Assembly (NCBI GenBank): GCA_019649675.1
Contig: BOWN01000005.1
Location: 1-44,604, forward strand
DNA from: Cryomorphaceae bacterium
Lineage (GTDB): Bacteria > Bacteroidota > Bacteroidia > Flavobacteriales > UBA7430
DNA: 44,604 nucleotides
Reading direction: 5' to 3'
In this document: positions 11,324-19,963 of the stretch, piece after piece
How the letters are laid out: every line of letters begins with the position of its first letter
How positions within the stretch are numbered: position 1 is the first letter of the stretch
Notes under the pieces: generated by a model
Seen by the model: only the letters and a program-made list of their open reading frames with translations
What the model was told of the DNA's origin: nothing
Databases searched by the model: none
Position numbers and translations under genes: made by a program

Positions 11324-11824
11324 ATGAATAAGATTATGTTTTACTTAATTTTCTGTTTTCTTAAAATTTCATTTTGTGTACAATCTCAATCTTTTAATAA
11401 TCAGCTTACGAACTCCAAATCAAAAGCATATGCACTTTTAGATTTGGGTTTTAGTGCTAAGTTGTTGCATTTAAATTCAGAGGGTGCAAATACGGTTGTC
11501 AAAAAAGAAGAAGTTAAAAAATCACCTCGCAGCTTAGAAGAAATTCTAGCGAAATCAAAAAATAAAAAAGCTGAAGAGATAACAAATGTTGTAAATGCGG
11601 CTAAATACCACTTAGTTGTTGGCTGTTTCTCTAATATAAATAATGCCCAACGTTTGGTATCTAAATTAAATGATCAAGGACACAGCTCAAAAATTATAGG
11701 TCAAAACAATCGTGGACTTCATATGGTGGCTTTTGATAGTTATGCCTCTAAATCTGATGCCAGAAGAGATCAAAAAGTTTTGTCTACTGAAGGTGTTTCT
11801 ACTTGGATTAAAAGCAATAAATGA
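11324..11824 (+). CDS. SPOR-domain protein with signal peptide
   Basis: Complete 166-residue protein. An N-terminal signal sequence (MNKIMFYLIFCFLKISFC, likely cut near VQSQS) is followed by a low-complexity linker rich in Lys/Glu (VKKEEVKKSPRSLEEILAKS). The C-terminal SPOR domain runs from about residue 95 to the end (KYHLVVGCFSNINNAQRLVS, GLHMVAFDSYASKSDARRDQ). SPOR domains bind denuded glycan strands of septal peptidoglycan, so this is likely a periplasmic division- or wall-associated protein. It is a single-gene unit, with the tRNA terminator upstream and its own terminator at 11943. The reading frame is clean. Confidence 0.85.
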   Translation: MNKIMFYLIFCFLKISFCVQSQSFNNQLTNSKSKAYALLDLGFSAKLLHLNSEGANTVVKKEEVKKSPRSLEEILAKSKNKKAEEITNVVNAAKYHLVVGCFSNINNAQRLVSKLNDQGHSSKIIGQNNRGLHMVAFDSYASKSDARRDQKVLSTEGVSTWIKSNK

Positions 11825-11942
11825 TCTTAATTTATTTGGCATATAAGTGATATTACCTATACAATAAGTAGAATTACCTATTGCTTTTAAGGCCGAACTT
11901 AATCTATAATTGATAAAATCTAATTTTCCATAATAAATTGTT

Positions 11943-11979
11943 GGAGTCATGGTGCAGTTCTTTACCAGACTCCTTTTTT
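11943..11979 (+). terminator. intrinsic terminator downstream of the SPOR gene
   Basis: GGAGTC-A-TGGT (11943-11953) pairs with ACCAGACTCC (11964-11973), ten pairs with one bulged A and a 10-base loop, then T6 at 11974-11979. The T run on the plus strand points to the SPOR gene as its owner. It also separates that gene from the convergent folA operon. Confidence 0.78.
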
Positions 11980-12009
11980 AATTTGCAATGAAAATGAATT
12001 GATTCCTGA

Positions 12010-12510
12010 CTATTTCTCGTAGATTTCAAAGTCGTAATCGCAGATGTGTTTTTCGTCAGCTTTATGTTTCTTGGAGTTTACCAGTTTCCATTCTTGCCCG
12101 AGTTTTGGGAAAAAGGTATCTCCATCGTAATAATGGTGAATGCGTGTAAGGTAAATGCGGTCAATTAAGTGGCTTTTTAAGGCCAATTGGTATATTTCAC
12201 CACCTCCAATAATAAAAGGTTCTCTATCAGCTGCTTTTTCAGCTTTTTTAAGTGCTTCTTCAATAGAGTTTACTACAATACAACCTTCAGCTTTATATGA
12301 GGGCTGTCTAGTGACCACAACATTTGTTCTATTAGGTAGCGGACGGTATTTATGAGGAATAGATTCAAAATTCTTTCTTCCCATGATAACGAAATGTCCT
12401 TCTGTTGTGTCCTTAAAGTATTTCATGTCTTTAGGGAAGTTCCAAATCAAGTCATTGTCTTTACCAATAACATTGTTTTCTGATACAGCAACAATTAAAG
12501 AGACCACCAT
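12010..12510 (-). CDS. folA: dihydrofolate reductase
   Basis: Reduces dihydrofolate to tetrahydrofolate with NADPH, regenerating the cofactor consumed by thymidylate synthase. It is a complete 166-residue protein with family marks LIVAVSENNVIGKDNDLIWN, KDMKYFKDTTEGHFVIMGRK, the NADPH-loop region NRTNVVVTRQ, FIIGGGEIYQLAL and a C-terminal YDGDTFFPKL. The catalytic acidic residue is the Asp of KDMKYFKDTT. The start ATG at 12510 overlaps the stop of the upstream saccharopine-dehydrogenase-like gene as TAATG. It is the last gene of the thyA run and has no frame breaks. Confidence 0.96.
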   Translation of the reverse strand: MVVSLIVAVSENNVIGKDNDLIWNFPKDMKYFKDTTEGHFVIMGRKNFESIPHKYRPLPNRTNVVVTRQPSYKAEGCIVVNSIEEALKKAEKAADREPFIIGGGEIYQLALKSHLIDRIYLTRIHHYYDGDTFFPKLGQEWKLVNSKKHKADEKHICDYDFEIYEK

Positions 12511-13617
12511 TATATTTCTGTCATTTTATAATTTACGCCACGTTTTGCAAGGTATTCTGAAACAAATTCTTTGTGATCACCCAAATATTCTGGTGGGGAT
12601 ATACCAATTCGGTTGTAAGTTCCATTTAGTACAAGGTTGGTTACAGCAGTACAGGTATAGCCAGTTGTTCGGGCCATGGACATTGTTTTGTTATGAAACC
12701 GATCTAGTAAGTCGTAACGGTAAACTTTTTCTTTGCCATTTTCTTTCCCTTTAATGATAATTCGCATGACTGTGAAATCGCGATCGTCTTCATCCATTTT
12801 CCATTTTGGAAAAAGTAATTTTGCGGTCAAGTCTATCGGACGGACTTTATGTCCGTTGAGGTCAATTTCTTCGTAAGAAAAGAATCCAGATGCTCTTAAT
12901 ACTTTTAGTATTCAACACAGCCTGGATAACGTAAAGTTTTCTCAATCATGTTGGGAATGTTTGGCATCGTATCTATTAAAGATCTCAGTCCATCAGAATT
13001 CCAACTTTCTAAGGTACCAATTTCATCAAAATGAACAAGTTCGGTGTCTGATAGGGCTTCTTTGGTAATAGTTTTACTGTTTTGAACATAACGGGCAGGA
13101 CGAATGTATTCTTCGATGACATCTATAGGCGAAAAAAAAGCTTTATACTTCGTATGGCCATTCTCTTTTTCTGGCAGACCTCCAACCAAACATTCGTAGT
13201 CATCAATTTCCATATTGTTTTGTGATGCCCAAGAATAATATTTCCCATTCCTGGCGCAACACCACAGTCCATAACAGCCACCACACCTTTTTCTTTAGCC
13301 AAGTCATCTAAGCCAAAAGGGTCTTCTGGGTAAAATGAAATGTCTACAATGTTCTTTCCAGCTTCAATAACATGTTTCATCATTTTGTATCCCATAAAAC
13401 CGGGTACTGCGCCTACTACAATGTCATATTCTTTAATGATTTTTTGAAGGGTGTCTTTGTTAGAAACATCTGTACATAGGGTTTTAATGCCTGCTTCAGA
13501 AAGTGGTTCTAAGGCCTTTTGGTTCAGATCTACAGAACAGACTTCATGAGCTTTTGCCAGGTCTTTAGCCATAACACTTCCTACAAGACCTGCGCCTAAA
13601 ATGATAATTTTTGCCAT
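12510..13617 (-). CDS. saccharopine dehydrogenase-like NAD(P)-binding protein (frameshifted)
   Basis: About 369 residues once joined, the size of the shorter saccharopine-dehydrogenase-like enzymes. The N-terminal Rossmann fold is clear ([35 protein letters not shown]), with IVVGAVPGFMGYKMMKHVIE, GKNIVDISFYPEDPFGLDDL and GVVAVMDCGVAPGMGNIILG. The catalytic-domain part continues in a second frame (DDYECLVGGLPEKENG, PARYVQNSKTITKEAL) and a third (RASGFFSYEEIDLNGHKVRP to the end). Breaks lie near 13220 and 12903. The gene sits between thyA and folA with TAATG overlaps at both ends. The family includes lysine-pathway enzymes and others of unknown substrate, so the reaction is not assigned. Confidence 0.85.
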
Positions 13618-14411
13618 TATACTGCTACGATTCCTTTTATATGTGGATGAGGATCATAATTGATGAGTTCAAAGTCATCAATTGTAAACTCAAAAATATT
13701 TTTAATTTCTGGGTTAATTTTCATTGTAGGGAGTGCTCTGGTTTCCCTGCTTAATTGCAATTCTGCTTGTTCCAGATGGTTGGAGTACAGGTGCGCATCA
13801 CCCAGCGTATGAACAAATTCGCCTACTTCTAAATTACAGACCTGAGCAATCATCATGGTTAATAATGCATAAGAAGCAATATTGAAAGGAACGCCTAAGA
13901 AGATGTCTGCACTCCTTTGATAGAGTTGACAGGATAATTTGCCATTGGCAACATAAAACTGAAAAAATGCATGACATGGGGGTAGAGCCATGTTTTCAAT
14001 TTCACCTACATTCCATGCACTCACAATAAGTCTCCTAGAATCGGGATTGTTTTTAATTTGATCGATTACTTGGGTAATTTGATCAATATGTTTGCCATTG
14101 GCAGTTGGCCATGAGCGCCATTGGGAACCATATACAGGTCCTAGGTTTCCATCTTCATCTGCCCATTCGTCCCATATTCGAACCTTATGGTCTTTTAAAT
14201 ACTGAATATTTGTATCGCCTTTTAAGAACCATAAAAGTTCGTGTATAATAGATCTTAAATGAAGCTTCTTAGTTGTTACACAAGGGAAGCCCTTAGAGAG
14301 GTCAAAACGCATCTGATGTCCAAAAACACTCATGGTTCCTGTTCCTGTTCGATCGTTTTTTATTTGGCCATTCTCTTTAACACGGCGCATTAAATCTAGA
14401 TACTGCTTCAT
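13617..14411 (-). CDS. thyA: thymidylate synthase
   Basis: Makes dTMP from dUMP using methylene-tetrahydrofolate. It is a complete 264-residue protein. It shows the N-terminal [20 protein letters not shown], the catalytic Cys146 in [12 protein letters not shown], the phosphate-binding [11 protein letters not shown], and [20 protein letters not shown] and [16 protein letters not shown]. The stop overlaps the ATG of the saccharopine-dehydrogenase-like gene (TAATG), and folA follows, so dTMP synthesis and folate recycling are likely co-expressed. The frame is clean throughout. Confidence 0.97.
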   Translation of the reverse strand: MKQYLDLMRRVKENGQIKNDRTGTGTMSVFGHQMRFDLSKGFPCVTTKKLHLRSIIHELLWFLKGDTNIQYLKDHKVRIWDEWADEDGNLGPVYGSQWRSWPTANGKHIDQITQVIDQIKNNPDSRRLIVSAWNVGEIENMALPPCHAFFQFYVANGKLSCQLYQRSADIFLGVPFNIASYALLTMMIAQVCNLEVGEFVHTLGDAHLYSNHLEQAELQLSRETRALPTMKINPEIKNIFEFTIDDFELINYDPHPHIKGIVAV

Positions 14412-14530
14412 GGAGTGGAATTTATGCTAAGTTAGAAGATTAGCTTACTTTTATGAAAGATAGAGTGTTCATTTTATGAACAAAATATCCACAAATTGAG
14501 TATAATGATGAAGACTGTAAATACTTAGTT

Positions 14531-16205
14531 TTATAACATCATGCCGACAATAACGGCAGTGAATAATGAGGCAAGCGTTCCAGCAACAAGAGCTAATATT
14601 CCCAATTCAGATAGTAGGCCTTTTCTGTTTGGAACTAACGCACCTATACCTCAATTTGAATTCCAATTGATGCAGAAATTAGCAAAACCACATAAAATAT
14701 AGGTAGCCATAACGATAGACTTTTCGTAGGCAAATAAACTTGCAGCCTTCATTTCCCTCTAAAGTTTTGTAGGCATAAAATTCATTTAGTATTGTTTTCT
14801 CACTAAAAGTTGTCCTACAAGTACTGCATCTTCCAAGCAATACCCATAAGCCAGGCTATGGGTGCAAAAGAATATCCTACAATAAATTGCATTGTTAGGC
14901 CTGTATAACTTGTGTTAGCAACAATCCAATTGTTAATTCCAGTCCAATTTCCAATCAGATCATTTGTTAAGTAATTTCCCATGGCAATGATTGCTGTAAA
15001 GACCAACAACATCGCTCCAACATTTACAGCTAAACGAATTCCATCTGTAGTTCCTTTGCTAATTGCTTCAAGTGCATTGCTCCCAATTTTATCTTTACTC
15101 AGCTTTAGTTCCTGATTGTATTTTTCCGTTTCGGGTATGATTATTTTAGCTGCAATAACAGCGGCTGGTGCCGATAGAACTGATGCAGCGAGTAAATGTT
15201 TAGCAAAAAGCAATTGCTCTACAGGGTCGCTGCCACCTAAAAAGCCAATGTATGCAGCTAGAACACCTCCAGCAATGGTAGCCATTCCTCCAGACATCAA
15301 GCAGAAAATTTCTGATTTAGTCATTTTACCTAAATAAGGACTTACCAATAGTGGTGCTTCAGTTTGACCTAAAAAGATGTTCCCTACGGCCGCTAAACTT
15401 TCAGAGCCTGAGAGTTTCATAAACTTTTTCATCATCCATGCGAAAAAGTAAACCACCTTTTGTAAAATACCCAAGTAGTAAAATAAGCTTGTAAGAGCAG
15501 AGAAGAAAATAATGGTAGGTAGTACTTGTACCATAAAGTTAACCATTGGTGCTTCTATTTTACCAGTGATAAAGGAGGCAAACAAAAAGTCGGTACCTGC
15601 CTGAGTAAAAGAGATAACCTTAACAAAACCCTTAGATATTTGGTTAAATATACTTGCTACAAAAGGAACTTTTAAAATGCCTATGGCAAAAATAAATTGA
15701 ATAAAAAGTCCTTTAAAAACCAACTCCCAATTGATTTTTTTTCGGTTTCTACTGCAAGCAAAAGCAATTAATAATAGGCTTGTTAAACCAATAATTCCTC
15801 GGATAATGTTTTGTAAACGAGAAGTTTCTGTTTTCTCATTTATGACTTTAATGGTTTCTTTCTTAATGAATGAAAAATTAACATCATTCTCATTAAGGGT
15901 TAATTCATTTCCATTAATTTGAATGGTATAACATCTAATTGTATCTGATGGAACAGTGTAATTAAAATACAATAAATCATCTGTTCTATCCCATGTACCT
16001 TTTGCGACAAGATTGTTTTTTGCTTTTAATTCGTAATGAAAAGTTCTGTCAGATTTTATTTCTATAAAATCTTTTTCAATTACAGTTATCAAAGTATCTC
16101 CACTTTATTTGTAATTGAATTAAAACGCCATTGACCAGTAATTTCTTGAGCAGAAATTTTTATTGTGCATAAAAATAGTAGTATAAATAAAAAGTAATTT
16201 CTCAT
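14531..16205 (-). CDS. CNT-family nucleoside transporter with secreted N-terminal domain (frameshifted)
   Basis: Predicted inner-membrane Na+ or H+ coupled nucleoside importer. The ATG at 16205 gives a signal-like start (MRNYFLFILLFLCTIKISAQ) followed by a ~90-residue beta-rich domain (EITGQWRFNS, then HYELKAKNNLVAKGTWDRTD, LYFNYTVPSDTIRCYTI). The transporter core begins near residue 115 with NIIRGIIGLTSLLLIAFACS, WELVFKGLFIQFIFAIGIL and the CNT-type GKIEAPMVNFMVQVLPTIIF, IFLGQTEAPLLVSPYLGKMT and LMSGGMATIAGGVLAAYI. The last helices lie in other frames (ASLFAYEKSIVMATYILCGF, RKGLLSELGILALVAGTLAS). Breaks are near 16095 and three between 14815 and 14640. About 558 residues once joined. Proximity to thyA fits nucleoside metabolism. 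Confidence 0.88.
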
Positions 16206-16209
16206 TAAA

Positions 16210-16830
16210 TTATTTATGAGGGTTTCTTCGATTGAGTTCGTCTCTTAAAGAGGCAGCTAATTCATAATCTTCTTTTTCTAGTGCAATTTTAAGTTTATTG
16301 TTAAGAGCTTTTTCTGAAAGTCGCTTTAAATCAGATTCAGATGATTTTACTGATTCTTTCATTAAAGGTTTTGATTTTACTTTTGATTCAATCTTATTTG
16401 TGAGTTTAGATTTTTGATCATCAAGAATAATTCCAGCCTTTTCAAGAATATCTTCATAAGTATAAATAGGACTATTAAATCTTAAAGCTAATGCAACAGC
16501 ATCAGACGTACGAGAATCAATTTGATGTGTTTCTCCATTTAATTCACAAACTAAGTATGAATAGAATATACCTTCTTCTAACTTGTGAATCATAACTTTT
16601 TTTAGATTAATGTTAAATGTCAATGCAAAGTTTGTAAAAAGATCATGTGTTAATGGACGAGGAGGAAGTATGTCTTTTTCTAGTGCAATAGCAATAGATT
16701 GGGCCTCAAACGCACCAATAACTATTGGTAGTCTTCTAGGTCCCACTTCCTCACCAAGAAGCAATGCATAGGCATTTTTCTGAGTTTGGCTGTAGGTTAA
16801 TCCAATTATACTAAGCTGTATGGTTTTCAT
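16210..16830 (-). CDS. bifunctional nuclease family (DUF151) protein with UVR motif
   Basis: Complete 206-residue protein. The DUF151/BFN domain covers roughly residues 1-135, with YALLLGEEVGPRRLPIVIGA, FEAQSIAIALEKD and IDSRTSDAVALALRFNSPIY. A linker rich in Lys/Ser follows, then a UVR-type helical hairpin at about 180-203 (LKIALEKEDYELAASLRDEL). Family members have been reported to have RNase and DNase activity, but the physiological role in Bacteroidetes is unclear. It lies 4 bp upstream of the nucleoside transporter start and downstream of etfA on the same strand. The frame is clean. Confidence 0.9.
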   Translation of the reverse strand: MKTIQLSIIGLTYSQTQKNAYALLLGEEVGPRRLPIVIGAFEAQSIAIALEKDILPPRPLTHDLFTNFALTFNINLKKVMIHKLEEGIFYSYLVCELNGETHQIDSRTSDAVALALRFNSPIYTYEDILEKAGIILDDQKSKLTNKIESKVKSKPLMKESVKSSESDLKRLSEKALNNKLKIALEKEDYELAASLRDELNRRNPHK

Positions 16831-16887
16831 TTAATTTTTCTCCGCACTAAAGTAATAAAATAGGTCGATAGAAAAACTTAAACGATA

Positions 16888-17857
16888 TTAATTATTTGAT
16901 TTATGTATTTTAATGGCCTCAATAAGTTTTGGAACCACTTCAAATGCATCTCCAACAATACCATAATCCGCAGCCTTAAAAAATGGTGCTTCTGGATCTG
17001 TATTTATAACAACAATATTTTTTGAAGCATTAACACCTGCAAGATGTTGAATGGCACCAGATATACCAACAGCAATATATAGTTGAGGGTTAATTGCGAT
17101 ACCGGTTTGTCCTACATGTTCGCTATGTGATCTCCAGCCTATATCAGAAACTGGTTTAGAACAGGCAGTAGCAGCACCTAATAAATCAGCTAATTCTTCT
17201 ATCATGCCCCAGTTTTCAGGGCCTTTTAATCCGCGTCCAGCAGAAACGACAAGTTCTGCTTCAGGTAATGGTATTTTTCCAGTTGCTGAATCTACAGAAA
17301 CAGATTTTAATCTTTGGTCTGAGTCTGAGGTATCGTAGCTAAAAGATTCTATTGATGGTACTGACTTGTATTTGATGAACACCAAAAGCATTCGGTGTAA
17401 TTGAAATTACTTTTTGATTTGAATCAGTACTGAACAAAGCATATGCTTTACTTGAGAATGCTTTTCTTTTTAAAGTAAAAGGGCTTAACGTACTTGGAAG
17501 CTCAATGGCATTTGTAATTAAAGCTGCTTCTCTTTTAGCAGCAATTATTGGCGCAATAGATTTTCCGTTGTTTGTGTTTGATATAACCACTGTTTCTGCA
17601 TTTACATGATTTGAGGCAGCAACAATTGCATTAGCATATGATTCGTTGTTAAAAGTGTTTAGAGTCTCATCAGTTATAGTTAAGACCTTATTTGCGCCAT
17701 AATTACCAAGTTGATTGGCATCTCCTTGATGGGCAATTGTGATTGCAATTGCATCGGTTCCTATTTTGTTGGCCAATTGGGCAGCGTAACTTACTGCTTC
17801 AAAAGTTGCTTTTTTAAAGCTTCCATTCCAACTTTCTGCGTATACTAAAACAGCCAT
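16888..17857 (-). CDS. etfA: electron transfer flavoprotein alpha subunit (frameshifted)
   Basis: FAD-carrying subunit of the ETF heterodimer that passes electrons from acyl-CoA dehydrogenases to the quinone pool. The N-terminal half starts [20 protein letters not shown]. The C-terminal FAD domain shows [58 protein letters not shown] and [21 protein letters not shown] frameshift near 17370-17390 divides the two; the joined length of about 323 residues is typical. It follows etfB by 16 bp, so the pair forms one unit. Confidence 0.95.
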
Positions 17858-17873
17858 ATTTATTTTTTTATTG

Positions 17874-18620
17874 TTAAATTACTTTAGCTTCTGAATGAAG
17901 TAATTGTACTAGTTGATCAACATTATCTGCCTCAATCATAGTGCATGCTGCCTTAGCTTCAGGTAAATCAAATTTAAGCACAGAAGTTTGTTTTTCAGCA
18001 TCACCAGCTTCAATAACTGTTAATGGTTTTTTTCGTGCCATCATAATTCCACGCATGGCAGGAATTCTTAAATCTTTTTCTTCAACCAAACCTTTTTGGC
18101 CAGCTAGAAGCATTGGTAGGTTACCTTCTAATGTTTCTTTACCACCATCAATTTCTCTGATAACGGTTGCTTGATTGCCATTTAATTCTAAACCCAAACA
18201 AGCATTTACAAAAGGTATGTCTAGGAAGGTTGCCAACATGCCAGGCACTGCGCCACCATTATAATCTATAGATTCTCGTCCAGTTATAATGAGGTCAAAG
18301 TTCTCATTTTTTGCATAATTGGCTAGCAATCGTGCAACATAGTTTGCATCTGTTGGTTCTGCATTAATTCTTACTGCATTATCTGCACCAATAGCTAAAG
18401 CTTTTCTTAGTGTTGGTTCCGTGCTTGAAGGTCCCACATTTATTACCGTGATAGTTGCACCTGATGTTTCCTTAATAAACATAGCTCTGGTTAACCCAAA
18501 TTCGTCGTACGGATTGATTACATATGTGATTCCATTGCTATCGAATTCTGTGTTATTATTTGTGAAATTAATTTTTGAAGTTGTGTCAGGTACATGACTA
18601 ATACAAACGAGTATTTTCAT
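17874..18620 (-). CDS. etfB: electron transfer flavoprotein beta subunit
   Basis: Complete 248-residue AMP-binding subunit of ETF. It starts MKILVCISHVPDTTSKINF and shows NPYDEFGLTRAMFIKE, KALAIGADNAVRI, DLIITGRESIDYNGGAVPGM, REIDGGKETLEGNLPMLLAG and the signature PAMRGIMMARKKPLTVI. It is the first gene of the long minus-strand run that reaches folA, divergent from pdhB across a 287-bp AT-rich gap. The frame is clean. Confidence 0.96.
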   Translation of the reverse strand: MKILVCISHVPDTTSKINFTNNNTEFDSNGITYVINPYDEFGLTRAMFIKETSGATITVINVGPSSTEPTLRKALAIGADNAVRINAEPTDANYVARLLANYAKNENFDLIITGRESIDYNGGAVPGMLATFLDIPFVNACLGLELNGNQATVIREIDGGKETLEGNLPMLLAGQKGLVEEKDLRIPAMRGIMMARKKPLTVIEAGDAEKQTSVLKFDLPEAKAACTMIEADNVDQLVQLLHSEAKVI

Positions 18621-18879
18621 TGTTTATATTATTTAGTTAGTCAAACTTTATTAATGATAATTCATTAAATTAACTTAAAATACTTTGTATGTTATACTTT
18701 TAAATAACATAAATTTTACTCTACAAATTTAATTAAAATTACGAATAATCAAATTATAATGCACGCATTGTATTTTCTTTTTTTTGTTAAAATAGTTTAT
18801 GTTAAAAAAATAAAAATGGTAGAGGATTATTGATAGAAATCTATGTCAATTTAAAATAAAATAAATAATAAAAGTTTTG

Positions 18880-18887
18880 TAATTTTG
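18880..18887 (+). promoter_or_regulatory. candidate -7 element for pdhB
   Basis: TAATTTTG matches TAnnTTTG exactly and lies 20 bases before the pdhB start codon, implying a short leader. No good -33 TTG is visible in the A-rich stretch upstream. The rest of the etfB-pdhB gap (18621-18879) is AT-rich and shows no other feature to me. Confidence 0.55.
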
Positions 18888-18907
18888 CAATTCAAAAATA
18901 AAAATAC

Positions 18908-19888
18908 ATGAGAGTTATACAGTTCAGAGAAGCTATAGCAGAGGCAATGAGTGAAGAGATGAGAAGAGATGAAAAAATCTTTTTGTTAGGTGAAGAGGTT
19001 GCAGAGTACAATGGTGCCTATAAGGCCAGTCAAGGTATGTTAGATGAGTTTGGTCCTAAAAGAGTTATTGATACGCCAATTGCTGAATTAGGTTTTGCTG
19101 GTATTGCAACTGGTGCTGCTATGAATGGTTTACGCCCTATAGTTGAGTTCATGACCTTTAATTTTTCTTTGGTAGCGATTGATCAAATTATCAATTCAGC
19201 TGCTAAAATGATGCAAATGTCAGATGGTCAATTTCCGATGCCAATGGTTTTTCGTGGTCCATCTGCATCTGCTGGACAATTAGGGGCTCAGCATTCACAA
19301 GCGTTTGAATCTTGGTATGCAAACTGCCCTGGTTTAAAAGTTGTTTGTCCATCAAATCCATATGATGCAAAAGGATTATTAAAAGCTGCAATTCGCGATA
19401 ATGACCCTGTTGTTTTTATGGAGTCTGAACAGATGTATGGGGACAAAGGTGAGGTGCCTGAAGGTGAATACATAATCCCTATTGGAGTTGCAGATGTGGT
19501 TCGTGAAGGTTCGCATGTAACGCTTGTTTCTTTTGGTAAAATCATGAAAAAGGTAAAAGAGGCTGCTGATCTTCTTGCAGAAGAAGGTATTAAAGCTGAT
19601 GTAATAGATCTGCGAACAGTTCGTCCTATTGATTATGATACCATTATAAGTTCAGTTAAAAAAACAAACCGATTGGTGATTGTTGAAGAGGCTTGGCCTT
19701 TGGCATCATTATCTTCTGACATTGCATTTAATGTTCAGAGAGACGCCTTTGATCATATGGATGCTCCTGTAAAACGAGTTTGTACTGCTGACGTGCCAAT
19801 GGCATATGCACCTAATTTAGTTGAGGAGTTTATGCCTAAAGTTAGTAAGATTGTTGAAGAAGTGAAGTCCGTGATGTACGTAAAATAG
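18908..19888 (+). CDS. pdhB: pyruvate dehydrogenase E1 component, beta subunit
   Basis: Complete 326-residue transketolase-type E1 beta subunit, decarboxylating pyruvate with thiamine diphosphate together with the alpha subunit (not in this window). Marks are MRVIQFREAIAEAMSEEMRR, IFLLGEEVAEYNGAYKASQG (with the ThDP-activating Glu), RVIDTPIAELGFAGIATGAA, EFMTFNFSLVAIDQIINSAA, GAQHSQAFESWYANCPGLKV and DLRTVRPIDYDTII. Branched-chain 2-oxoacid E1 beta is an alternative, but the length and motifs fit PdhB best. A strong terminator follows and there is no downstream partner on this strand. Confidence 0.93.
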   Translation: MRVIQFREAIAEAMSEEMRRDEKIFLLGEEVAEYNGAYKASQGMLDEFGPKRVIDTPIAELGFAGIATGAAMNGLRPIVEFMTFNFSLVAIDQIINSAAKMMQMSDGQFPMPMVFRGPSASAGQLGAQHSQAFESWYANCPGLKVVCPSNPYDAKGLLKAAIRDNDPVVFMESEQMYGDKGEVPEGEYIIPIGVADVVREGSHVTLVSFGKIMKKVKEAADLLAEEGIKADVIDLRTVRPIDYDTIISSVKKTNRLVIVEEAWPLASLSSDIAFNVQRDAFDHMDAPVKRVCTADVPMAYAPNLVEEFMPKVSKIVEEVKSVMYVK

Positions 19889-19913
19889 TTTTTGGATTTT
19901 AAGTTATTGATAG

Positions 19914-19941
19914 AAGCCATCCTATTGTGATGGCTTTTTTT
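19914..19941 (+). terminator. intrinsic terminator after pdhB
   Basis: AAGCCATC (19914-19921) and GATGGCTT (19929-19936) form a perfect 8-bp stem with a 7-base loop, followed by a T run to 19941. It stands between two convergent genes. Confidence 0.88.
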
Positions 19942-19963
19942 ATTCAATAAATTTAAAAGACAA

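Noticed and set aside
12383-12754. Plus-strand 123-residue open frame across folA and the dehydrogenase-like gene
   Set aside because: Lies antisense to two well-supported genes and shows no family motif.
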